Shown here piece by piece: positions 47,711-59,030 of a stretch of DNA of 64,000 bases. Below the pieces are notes generated by a model, which was not told the DNA's origin, did no database searches, and saw only the letters and a program-made list of their open reading frames with translations. This DNA is from Pseudomonas marginalis (GTDB lineage Bacteria; Pseudomonadota; Gammaproteobacteria; Pseudomonadales; Pseudomonadaceae), in the NCBI RefSeq assembly GCF_024169655.1, contig NZ_JALJWV010000001.1:2485001-2549000 (forward strand), written 5' to 3'. The position numbers and the translations under genes are program-made. Each line of letters starts with the position of its first letter. Positions within the stretch are counted from its first letter, which is position 1.

Positions 47711-49435
47711 TCAGCGCAACCAGTGGGTACGCGCCAACTCGATCACTTCATCGCCGCGCCCGCTCATCACTGCCTTGAGCATGTACAGACTGAAACCCTT
47801 GGCCTGCTCCAGCTTGATGCTGGGTGGCATCACCAGTTCCTGGGTCGCCGTCACCACGTCTACCAGCACCGGGCCATCATGGGCCAGGGCGCGACGCAGG
47901 GCCGGTTCGAGGTCTTCGGATTGCTCCACGCGAATGCCCAGGATGCCCATGGCATTGGACATCGCCGCGAAATCCGGGTTTTTTAGCGCGGTGCCGGTGT
48001 CAAGGTAGCCGGCAGCTTTCATTTCCATGGCGACAAAACCGAGTGACGCGTTATCGAACACGATGACTTTCACCGGCAGTTTCAACTGCGCGAGCGAGAT
48101 GAAATCCCCCATCAACATGGTAAAACCGCCGTCGCCGGACATCGAAATGACCTGCCGCCCAGGGAAGGCCGCCTGCGCGCCGATGGCCTGGGGCATGGCA
48201 TTGGCCATCGAGCCGTGGTTGAACGAGCCGATCAGGCGGCGCTTACCATTCATCTTCAGGTAGCGTGCGGCCCATACGGTGGGCGAGCCCACGTCGGCGG
48301 TGAAGATCGCGTCGTCGTCGGCCAGTTCGCTGAGCAAGCGCGCCACGTATTGTGGGTGAATCGGTCGGTTGGGCTTTGACGGTTGTGCCAGGTCGTCGAG
48401 GCCCTGGCGGGCTTTCTGGTAGTGCTCCAAGGACGTTTCGAGGAAGCTGCGGTCGGTCTTGCGGGTCAGGTGCGGCAGGAGTGCATCGAGGGTCTCGCTC
48501 ACGTCAGCGGCGATGCCCAGGTCCAGGGTGGCGCGCCGGCCCAGTGCCTGGGGGTTGCGATCGACTTGGATGATCTTCGCGTCGGTGGGGTAGAACTGGC
48601 GATAAGGGAAGTCAGTGCCGAGCATGATCAGCGTGTCGCAATTGAGCATGGCGTGGTAGCCGGAGCTGAAACCGATCAGACCGGTCATGCCCACGTCGAA
48701 CGGGTTGTCCCATTCCACATGCTCCTTGCCGCGCAAGGCGTGTACCACCGGCGCGCCCAAGGCATCCGCCAGGGCCACCACTTGGGCATGGGCGCCGGCG
48801 CAACCGCTGCCGCACAACAGGGTGGTTTTCTGGCTGCTGTTAAGGATTTCGCGCAGGCGTTGCAGGTCCTGTTCTGCCGGCAGGGTGCGCGGCGCATGCA
48901 GGGGCGGCCAGGGTTTGAGCGTGTCTTCCACTTCCAGCAGCGACACATCCCCAGGGATCACCACTACCGCCACGCCGCGGTTGAGGATCGCCGAGCGCAT
49001 GGCCCGATGCAGCACCTGGGGCATCTGCTCGGGGTTGGTCACCAGTTCGATAAAGTGGCTGCACTCCTTGAACAGTTCCTGGGGATGGGTTTCCTGGAAG
49101 TAGTTCAGGCCGATTTCGGAAGACGGGATTTGTGCGGCGATGGCCAGCACCGGCACGTGGTTGCGATGGCAATCGAACAGGCCGTTGATCAAATGCAGAT
49201 TGCCCGGCCCGCAGCTGCCGGCGCACACCGTCAACTCGCCGGTGGCGGCGGCTTCGGCACCGGCGGCGAAGGCGGCGACTTCCTCGTGGCGCACATGCAT
49301 CCATTCGATGCTGTCCATGGTGCGCAGGGCGTCGGTGAGGCCGTTGAGGCTGTCGCCGGTCAGGCCCCAGATGCGCTTGATGCCCGCCTGTTCAAGGGTG
49401 GACGCCAATTGCTGGGCCAAGTTGATTTTCGCCAT
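47711..49435 (-). CDS. poxB: Pyruvate oxidase/dehydrogenase (quinone), PoxB-like
   Basis: TPP- and FAD-dependent enzyme of 574 residues of the acetolactate synthase superfamily, which decarboxylates pyruvate to acetate and CO2 with electrons to the quinone pool. The N-terminal TPP domain has [14 protein letters not shown], the middle FAD domain has [11 protein letters not shown], and the C-terminal TPP-binding motif is [13 protein letters not shown] near residues 434-446. It peaks in stationary phase in E. coli (RpoS), not visible here. ATG 49435 with GGAG. Confidence 0.88.
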   Translation of the reverse strand: MAKINLAQQLASTLEQAGIKRIWGLTGDSLNGLTDALRTMDSIEWMHVRHEEVAAFAAGAEAAATGELTVCAGSCGPGNLHLINGLFDCHRNHVPVLAIAAQIPSSEIGLNYFQETHPQELFKECSHFIELVTNPEQMPQVLHRAMRSAILNRGVAVVVIPGDVSLLEVEDTLKPWPPLHAPRTLPAEQDLQRLREILNSSQKTTLLCGSGCAGAHAQVVALADALGAPVVHALRGKEHVEWDNPFDVGMTGLIGFSSGYHAMLNCDTLIMLGTDFPYRQFYPTDAKIIQVDRNPQALGRRATLDLGIAADVSETLDALLPHLTRKTDRSFLETSLEHYQKARQGLDDLAQPSKPNRPIHPQYVARLLSELADDDAIFTADVGSPTVWAARYLKMNGKRRLIGSFNHGSMANAMPQAIGAQAAFPGRQVISMSGDGGFTMLMGDFISLAQLKLPVKVIVFDNASLGFVAMEMKAAGYLDTGTALKNPDFAAMSNAMGILGIRVEQSEDLEPALRRALAHDGPVLVDVVTATQELVMPPSIKLEQAKGFSLYMLKAVMSGRGDEVIELARTHWLR

Positions 49436-49512
49436 GAAGAACTCCAATCGTCAGTGAGGTTAAAAGTGGCTGATCAATAGAGGACAGTTCGATCACGGCG
49501 AATGCTCCGTGC

Positions 49513-50745
49513 TTAATGTGAAGATTGCGTCATGGTTGTGCGGTATTGGCGAGTGCGCCGGGCGATAAACCATTGGTCGCGGAGCAGCGCCATGCAGGGC
49601 GCGACTTTGCGATTGGGGCGCTGGCCGCGGCTCAGGCGGCGCATCTGGTCACGCACCACGGCCAGGGTGGCGAGGGCGGCGAGAGGCTTGCGCTGCCAGC
49701 TGATCGGTTTCAGTTGCGGGTTGAGGTCGCGCCCTTCGCGCCAGTGTTTGATCAGTTGCGGTTCCAGGGTCAGGGCGGTGGCAATGCCGGCCATGGCGAT
49801 GCCGCTGTCGAGGACTTGCTGCACCACCGGCAGGCGACGAATGCCACCGGTCACCATCACGGGCATTTTGGCGATGGCCGCCAGTTCGCGGGCCATTTCC
49901 AGGAAATACGCTTCGCGGGCCAGGGTCCGCCCGTCCCGGGCTTCGCCTTGCATGGCCGGTGCTTCATAGCTACCGCCGGACAGCTCCAGCAGGTCGATGG
50001 GTAGCGGATTCAACAACTCGACCACGGCGCGCGCATCGTCTGCGTCGAAGCCGCCGCGCTGGAAGTCTGCCGAGTTGAGTTTCACCCCCACGCAAAATGA
50101 GGGGCTGACACTGGCACGAACGGCCTTGATCACTTCAAGCAGCAAGCGCGCGCGGTTTTGCAGGGAGCCGCCCCAGTGATCGGTGCGCCGGTTGCTCAGG
50201 GGCGAGAGAAATTGGCTTAGCAAGTAGCCATGCGCGCCGTGGATCTGCACGCCGCTAAAGCCCGCTTTCTCGGCCAGGTGCGCGCTGGTGGCAAAGCGCG
50301 TGATCACGTTCTGTATCTGGTCTTCGGACATGGCCTTGGGCTTGGCGAACATTTTCGAAAAACCACCCAGGTCGAGGGCTACGGCGGAAGGCGCCAAGGC
50401 TTGCTGGCGCAGGTTGGCCGGCGTCTGGCGCCCCGGATGATTGAGCTGGACCCAGAAGTGCCCGCCCTTGTTTCGCCCGATGGCCGCCCATTCGCGAAAG
50501 CTGTCGAGCTGCTGCTCGTCTTCAAGGACCACGCCGCCGGGGCCGGTCATCGCGCGGCGGTCGATCATCACGTTGCCCGTCAGCAGCAAGCCAGGCTCGC
50601 CATCCGCCCAGGCCTGGTACAGCTGCTTCAATTCGCTGGACGGCGCTTGTTGGGCGTCCGCCATGTTTTCCTCCATCGCGGCCTTGGCGATACGGTTGGC
50701 AAGGACTTGGCCGTTGGGCAGTTGCAGGGGTTTGAAAGGTGACAT
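49513..50745 (-). CDS. NADH:flavin oxidoreductase / Old Yellow Enzyme family
   Basis: FMN-dependent ene-reductase of 410 residues, OYE family of TIM barrel enzymes. FMN-binding and active-site segments are visible: QLNHPGRQTPANLRQ near residue 102, VQIHGAHGYLLSQFLSPLSNRRTD with the HxxH-like pair near 171-194, and PVMVTGGIRR near residue 304. AGGAG before ATG 50745. It is divergent from a MerR regulator, sharing an operator in a 19-base promoter spacer, so it is probably induced by an electrophile or oxidant. Substrate unknown. Confidence 0.85.
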   Translation of the reverse strand: MSPFKPLQLPNGQVLANRIAKAAMEENMADAQQAPSSELKQLYQAWADGEPGLLLTGNVMIDRRAMTGPGGVVLEDEQQLDSFREWAAIGRNKGGHFWVQLNHPGRQTPANLRQQALAPSAVALDLGGFSKMFAKPKAMSEDQIQNVITRFATSAHLAEKAGFSGVQIHGAHGYLLSQFLSPLSNRRTDHWGGSLQNRARLLLEVIKAVRASVSPSFCVGVKLNSADFQRGGFDADDARAVVELLNPLPIDLLELSGGSYEAPAMQGEARDGRTLAREAYFLEMARELAAIAKMPVMVTGGIRRLPVVQQVLDSGIAMAGIATALTLEPQLIKHWREGRDLNPQLKPISWQRKPLAALATLAVVRDQMRRLSRGQRPNRKVAPCMALLRDQWFIARRTRQYRTTMTQSSH

Positions 50746-50772
50746 GGTTGACTCCTGAGCGGGTGAGGCCTC

Positions 50773-50803
50773 AGGCTAAGATTAAAGTTAACTTTAATGT
50801 CAA
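50773..50803 (-). promoter_or_regulatory. MerR-type promoter with 18-base perfect palindrome in a 19-base spacer
   Basis: On the minus strand, -35 TTGACA is at 50798-50803 and -10 TAGCCT at 50773-50778, separated by 19 bases. The spacer contains the perfect palindrome ATTAAAGTTAACTTTAAT (50781-50798). An overlong spacer with a central dyad is the hallmark of MerR-family activation by DNA untwisting. The MerR gene is divergent, 18 bases away from the dyad edge, so it would also repress itself. Confidence 0.82.
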
Positions 50804-50815
50804 GCAGGCGTGACG

Positions 50816-51220
50816 ATGAATATTGGCGAACTGGCAAAACAGAGCGGGCTGGCGGCGTCGCGTATTCGCTTTTATGAAGCCGAAGGGTTGATCAGCCAGG
50901 TGGGGAGGCAGGCCAACGGCTATCGGCGTTATGCACCCGAAGCGCTGCAAACCCTGCAACTGATCCAGAGCGCGCAACAGGCCGGGTTTACCTTGCAGGA
51001 ACTCAAGGCATTGATGCCGGCCCCGGGCGAGCACAAGCGCGAGGAACTGATTGAGGCGTTGGAGCGTAAGGTGCAGCAGATCGAAGGGATGCAGGCGCAA
51101 CTGGCGCACAGCAAGGCGCAGCTGCTGGGCGTGATCGAGGCGGTGCGGGCGCAGCCGGAAGGTGTGCCGTGTTCCATGGGGCAGAAACAGGTGCTGGCGT
51201 CGATCAAAATCAAAGCATAA
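50816..51220 (+). CDS. MerR family transcriptional regulator
   Basis: Protein of 134 residues. The winged helix N-terminus is MNIGELAKQSGLAASRIRFY, then EAEGLISQVGRQANGYRRY. A dimerisation coiled coil follows at about residues 80-110. The C-terminal part is short, with one cysteine in VPCSMGQKQ, so metal or thiol sensing cannot be decided. Start ATG 50816. Divergent from the OYE gene and next to its palindromic promoter. A strong hairpin terminator lies directly after the stop. Confidence 0.88.
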   Translation: MNIGELAKQSGLAASRIRFYEAEGLISQVGRQANGYRRYAPEALQTLQLIQSAQQAGFTLQELKALMPAPGEHKREELIEALERKVQQIEGMQAQLAHSKAQLLGVIEAVRAQPEGVPCSMGQKQVLASIKIKA

Positions 51221-51221
51221 A

Positions 51222-51247
51222 AAAAGCCCTGGCATGCCAGGGCTTTT
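51222..51247. terminator. Bidirectional rho-independent terminator
   Basis: A perfect 26-base palindrome, AAAAGCCCTGGC followed by its complement, gives a GC-rich 8-10 base stem flanked by A and T runs on both strands. It lies 2 bases after the MerR stop and 15 bases from the convergent DUF934 stop, so it can end both transcripts. Confidence 0.85.
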
Positions 51248-51261
51248 CACGACGTTAACGC

Positions 51262-51756
51262 TTAACGTCGACGGAACAGCGGCAGCGGTTCGTCCGTTGC
51301 AGCCTGGTACGTCACGGAGAAATCCTTGAGGCTCTCCAGCGCTTCATACGGGTCTTTGTCGGCGCGCAAGGCGAAGGCATCGAACCCGCAGCGGTGCAGG
51401 TAGAACAGCTGGTCGCGCAGCACGTCGCCAATCGCGCGCAATTCGCCCTTGTAACCATAGCGGTCACGCAGCAGGCGCGCGTTGGAGTAGTTGCGCCCGT
51501 CGGTGAAGGCCGGGAAGTTCAGGGCGATGACCTGGAAGTGAGCCACGTCGTCACCGATCTCTTCGGCTTCTTCATCGGCGTCCAGCCACACGCCCAGGCC
51601 GCCGTCGCGGGCCTTGAGCGCATGGCCGTGCTCGCGCCACAGGGCCAGCGGCACGATCAGGTCGTCGCAGTTGGAGATGCCGTCGAAGGTCGCGTCCTTG
51701 GGCAGCAGGTGCCAGGTTTCGTCGACGACTTCGTTGTTCTTAATGATTCGCTGCAT
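51262..51756 (-). CDS. DUF934 protein associated with sulfite reductase
   Basis: Protein of 164 residues of the DUF934 family, which is nearly always next to cysI in Pseudomonas and probably delivers electrons or helps assemble sulfite reductase. Motifs are WLDADEEAEEIGDD, FPAFTDGRNYSNARLLRDRY and GFDAFALR. ATG 51756 overlaps the 3' end of cysI by 17 bases, with AAGGAG, so it is translationally linked. A longer frame is discarded. Confidence 0.85.
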   Translation of the reverse strand: MQRIIKNNEVVDETWHLLPKDATFDGISNCDDLIVPLALWREHGHALKARDGGLGVWLDADEEAEEIGDDVAHFQVIALNFPAFTDGRNYSNARLLRDRYGYKGELRAIGDVLRDQLFYLHRCGFDAFALRADKDPYEALESLKDFSVTYQAATDEPLPLFRRR

Positions 51757-53398
51757 AGACGCGCTCCTTGAACAGGTCAATGCCGATGCGCTGGTAGGTG
51801 TCGATGAAACGCTCATCTTCGGTGCGCTGCTCGATGTACACATCGATCAGTTTGCCGATCACCTCGGGCATGGCTTCCTGGGCGAAGGATGGGCCGAGGA
51901 TCTTGCCCAGGCTCGCATCGCGGCTGGCGCTGCCACCCAGGGACACTTGGTAGAATTCTTCGCCTTTCTTGTCCACGCCCAGGATGCCGATGTGGCCGAC
52001 GTGGTGGTGACCACAGGCGTTCATGCAGCCGGAAATGTTCAGGTCCAGCTCGCCGATGTCGAACAGGTAGTCCAGGTCGTCAAAACGGCGCTGGATCGAT
52101 TCGGCAATCGGGATCGACTTGGCGTTGGCCAGGGAGCAGAAGTCGCCGCCCGGGCAGCAGATGATGTCGGTCAGCAGGCCGATGTTCGGCGTGGCAAAAC
52201 CCCCTTCGCGCAGTTCGCCCCACAGGGTGAACAGTTGGCTCTGCTCCACGTCCGCGAGAATGATGTTCTGCTCGTGGGAGGTGCGCAGTTGACCGAAGCT
52301 GTAGCGCTCGGCCAGGTCGGCCACGGCGTCCAGCTGCTTGTCGGTGATATCGCCGGGGGCGACACCGGTAGGCTTGAGCGACAGGGTCACGGCGATATAG
52401 CCCGGCTTTTTATGCGCCAGGGTGTTGCGTGTACGCCAGCGAGCGAAGCCTGGGTGCTGCTGGTCGAGCGCGGCGAGTTCGGCGTCCTGATTGCTCAGGG
52501 CCTTGTACTCGGGGTCGACGAAGTGCTTGGCCACACGGTGGACTTCGGCTTCGGTCAGGGTGGTCTGGCCGCCGCGCAGGTGTTCCATCTCGGCGTCGAC
52601 TTTCTGGGCGAACACCTCAGGGGTCAGCGCTTTGACCAGGATCTTGATCCGGGCCTTGTACTTGTTGTCGCGACGGCCGTAGCGGTTGTAGACCCGCAGG
52701 ATCGCGTCGAGGTAGCTCAGCAGGTCCTGCCACGGCAGGAACTCGTTGATAAACGCGCCGACCACCGGGGTACGCCCCAGGCCGCCACCCACCAAGACAC
52801 GGAAGCCAAGCTCGCCGGCGGCGTTGTGGACCGGCTCCAGGCCGATGTCATGCACTTCGATCGCCGCACGGTCCGACGTCGAGCCATTGATGGCGATCTT
52901 GAACTTGCGCGGCAGGTAAGCGAATTCGGGGTGGAACGTGGTCCATTGGCGGACGATTTCACACCAGGGGCGCGGGTCGATCAGTTCGTCGGCGGCAACC
53001 CCGGCGAATTGGTCGGTGGTCACGTTGCGCAGGCAGTTACCGCTGGTCTGAATGGCGTGCATCTGCACGGTGGCCAGTTCAGCCAGGATGTCTGGCACAT
53101 CTTCCAGCGCCGGCCAGTTGAACTGTACGTTCTGGCGGGTACTGATGTGGGCGTAGCCCTTGTCGAAGTCGCGGGCAATCTTGGCCATCATGCGCGTCTG
53201 GCGCGAAGTCAGTTGGCCATAAGGCACGGCCACCCGCAGCATCGGCGCAAAGCGCTGCACATAAAGGCCATTTTGCAGGCGCAGAGGGCGGAACTCTTCT
53301 TCGCTCAGTTCACCTGCTAGGTAGCGTCGGGTCTGATCACGGAACTGCTTGACGCGGTCCTCGATGATGCGCTGATCGTATTCGTCGTATACGTACAT
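51740..53398 (-). CDS. cysI: Sulfite (nitrite/sulfite) reductase hemoprotein, CysI-like
   Basis: Siroheme and 4Fe-4S enzyme of 552 residues, reducing sulfite to sulfide in assimilation, the same length as PA1838. Cluster ligands are C415 and C421 in CCPGGDFCSLANAK and C458 and C462 in SGCMNACGHHHVG. Paired ferrodoxin-like domains are visible from YAHISTRQNVQFNW at 82-95. ATG 53398 has AGGA. Regulated by sulfur status in Pseudomonas; no clear CysB site was judged in the upstream 233 bases. Confidence 0.9.
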   Translation of the reverse strand: MYVYDEYDQRIIEDRVKQFRDQTRRYLAGELSEEEFRPLRLQNGLYVQRFAPMLRVAVPYGQLTSRQTRMMAKIARDFDKGYAHISTRQNVQFNWPALEDVPDILAELATVQMHAIQTSGNCLRNVTTDQFAGVAADELIDPRPWCEIVRQWTTFHPEFAYLPRKFKIAINGSTSDRAAIEVHDIGLEPVHNAAGELGFRVLVGGGLGRTPVVGAFINEFLPWQDLLSYLDAILRVYNRYGRRDNKYKARIKILVKALTPEVFAQKVDAEMEHLRGGQTTLTEAEVHRVAKHFVDPEYKALSNQDAELAALDQQHPGFARWRTRNTLAHKKPGYIAVTLSLKPTGVAPGDITDKQLDAVADLAERYSFGQLRTSHEQNIILADVEQSQLFTLWGELREGGFATPNIGLLTDIICCPGGDFCSLANAKSIPIAESIQRRFDDLDYLFDIGELDLNISGCMNACGHHHVGHIGILGVDKKGEEFYQVSLGGSASRDASLGKILGPSFAQEAMPEVIGKLIDVYIEQRTEDERFIDTYQRIGIDLFKERVYAANH

Positions 53399-53631
53399 AT
53401 AGGTCCTGTTCTCGGCAAATCTGCGCGCACGGCCGCGCACTCCCAACGGAGCCGGGGCACGATACCAGTTTGCGTTTATGCGCAAAAGTGATGTTTGAGT
53501 ATATGCAAAGAACCAAATCGACTAATGGGTACGATTTTTAGCATACCCACATTTGTCATGCGGGCAATCATCGACTTTACTGTGGGCGAGTCTGAATGCA
53601 ATCACCTATAAAACCGACAAGAGGCGATGCG

Positions 53632-53745
53632 ATGAGCAATTCGACAAAAGCCCGTAAACCCGACAGTACTGTGGACGCCTGGGCCATTCTATTCCTGATC
53701 ATTCTCGTGGTAGGGACTGCGGTGTTTTGGGTCGGCCATCAATAA
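53632..53745 (+). CDS. 37-residue single-helix membrane peptide
   Basis: The frame at 53632 encodes 37 residues: a charged N-terminus (NSTKARKPDSTVDAW), then a hydrophobic helix AILFLIILVVGTAVFW and a short VGHQ end. GAGG is 7 bases upstream. It lies between cysI (divergent) and a periplasmic binding-protein gene. Single-helix peptides of this size often act as subunits of membrane oxidases or transporters (the CydX type is one example), but no partner is adjacent. It is too short for most automatic callers. Confidence 0.6.
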   Translation: MSNSTKARKPDSTVDAWAILFLIILVVGTAVFWVGHQ

Positions 53746-53819
53746 GAGCGTTGACTGAGCCTCGAATGACTGTCTGATTGCCAGTATCATGGCGGCCAAT
53801 GTTCAAGGCTTGAATAACC

Positions 53820-54887
53820 ATGTTGAAGGTTTTGTTTACGTGCGTGTGGTTGCTGGTGCCGGCGTTTTGCGGAATGGCCCAGGCGGCGTCGGTGGTGTTT
53901 CTCAACCCGGGCACGTCGACGGAAACCTTTTGGGTCAGCTATGCGCAGTTCATGCAGGCCGCGGCCAAGGACCTCGGCCTGGATTTGCGTGTGCGCTATG
54001 GCGAGCGCGATCCCCACAACACGCTGACCCAGGCCCGAGAGGTGCTGCAAGGCAGCGAGCGGCCTGATTACCTGGTACTGGTGAATGAGCAGTATGTTGC
54101 ACCGCAGATTCTGCGCATGGCCCAGGGCAGTGGCGTCAAATTGCTGGTGGTGACCAGTGCGCTGACCTCCGACCAAGTGCGTTTGTTGGGTGCCCACGAT
54201 GGCATCAATTTGATTGGCAGCCTGGTAGCCGACGACGAACAGGCTGGCTACTTGATGCTCAAGGACATGTTGCGCCAGCACGGTCGAGTTGCGCCCGGCG
54301 AATCCCTCGACCTGTTGGCATTTTCCGGCATCAAGACCACCCCCGTTGCCCTGTTGCGAGAACAAGGCATGCACCGAGCACTGGCCGAGCATCCCGAGGT
54401 GCGCCTGCGTCAGTTGGTCTATGGCGAGTGGAGCCGCGAGCGCGCCTTTGAGCAAGCGACGCAGCTGTTCAAGCGCTACCCGCAGACGGCGCTGGTGTGG
54501 TCGGCCAACGATCAGATGGCGCTGGGTGCCATGCAGGCGTTCCAGGACAGCGGGCGGTTGCCCGGCAAGGACGCGCTGTTCAGTGCGGTCAACAGCTCGC
54601 CGGAGATCTTGCGCGAGCGTCTAAACGGCCGGTTGTCGTCCTTGGTCGCCGGGCATTTCACCGTGGGCGGGTGGGCGATGGTGCTGATCCATGATGATGC
54701 CAAGGGCGTGGACATTGGCGCCTATGGCGGGCGCGACCGCCGTGAGGCGTTATTCCAACTGATCGATGCCGCCCAGGCGCGGCGATTGTTGGGACCCACG
54801 CCGACGGTGAATTTTCGTGCACTGTCCGCCGTGGGCAAGCCCGCGTCCTATCGCTATCCCTTCAGCATGCAACTGCTGCTGCGCTAA
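53820..54887 (+). CDS. Orphan periplasmic sugar-type substrate-binding protein
   Basis: Protein of 355 residues. A signal peptide of about 22 residues (LKVLFTCVWLLVPAFCGMAQ) is followed by SVVFLNPGTSTETFWVSY, the opening of a type I periplasmic binding fold (LacI/RbsB-like). Domain segments such as LVWSANDQMALGAMQAF near residue 222 and GAYGGRDRREALFQL near 301 fit. No permease or ATPase is adjacent, so it may feed a sensor kinase elsewhere. It ends in a 4-base overlap with a convergent DUF2970 gene. Confidence 0.8.
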   Translation: MLKVLFTCVWLLVPAFCGMAQAASVVFLNPGTSTETFWVSYAQFMQAAAKDLGLDLRVRYGERDPHNTLTQAREVLQGSERPDYLVLVNEQYVAPQILRMAQGSGVKLLVVTSALTSDQVRLLGAHDGINLIGSLVADDEQAGYLMLKDMLRQHGRVAPGESLDLLAFSGIKTTPVALLREQGMHRALAEHPEVRLRQLVYGEWSRERAFEQATQLFKRYPQTALVWSANDQMALGAMQAFQDSGRLPGKDALFSAVNSSPEILRERLNGRLSSLVAGHFTVGGWAMVLIHDDAKGVDIGAYGGRDRREALFQLIDAAQARRLLGPTPTVNFRALSAVGKPASYRYPFSMQLLLR

Positions 54888-55102
54888 ACGCCGGCCAGCA
54901 GCAACACCAGCTTGACGATGCCGAACAGGGTCAAGGCAAACACCGCCGTGAACAGAATGCCCAGAACCACAAAGTGGCTGGGCTTGCCATGGGTGAAGTC
55001 GCGGGCGCGGTTCTTGCCGCTCTGTACGCCAAAGGCGGCGGCGACGACGCTGTGCAGCATCTGCCACAGGGTAGGCGGCTTGTTGTTGGCTGGATCGTCC
55101 AT
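54884..55102 (-). CDS. DUF2970 family small membrane protein
   Basis: Protein of 72 residues. A soluble N-terminus (PTLWQMLHSVVAAAFGVQSG) precedes one membrane helix (VVLGILFTAVFALTLFGIVK, about 46-65). The family is found next to metH in Pseudomonas (PA1842-PA1843). ATG 55102 is chosen by the DDPANNKPPTLW start; an upstream frame lacks support. Function unknown. Confidence 0.75.
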   Translation of the reverse strand: MDDPANNKPPTLWQMLHSVVAAAFGVQSGKNRARDFTHGKPSHFVVLGILFTAVFALTLFGIVKLVLLLAGV

Positions 55103-55153
55103 ACGTGCCTCGACACAAGGTGTGTGAGGCAAGCATAGACAATCTGCGCGCGC

Positions 55154-58864
<3,711 letters not shown>

Positions 58865-59030
58865 GGGACTACTCTGGTCAGGCATTACGGAGGGCGTGGA
58901 TCATAGCAAACCTGTGTGGATTTGGAGCATGTGCAGGTTTTGCATGAATATCGTTCATGTTGATGTCAGTGTTAGACCGGTAGAATCCGCCGGGTTTTCT
59001 ATTTTGGCTTTATATATTGGGACCAGGCTC

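Noticed and set aside
58865-59030. B12 riboswitch upstream of metH
   Set aside because: No conserved cobalamin-box sequence or long structured leader was seen in the 166-base gap.
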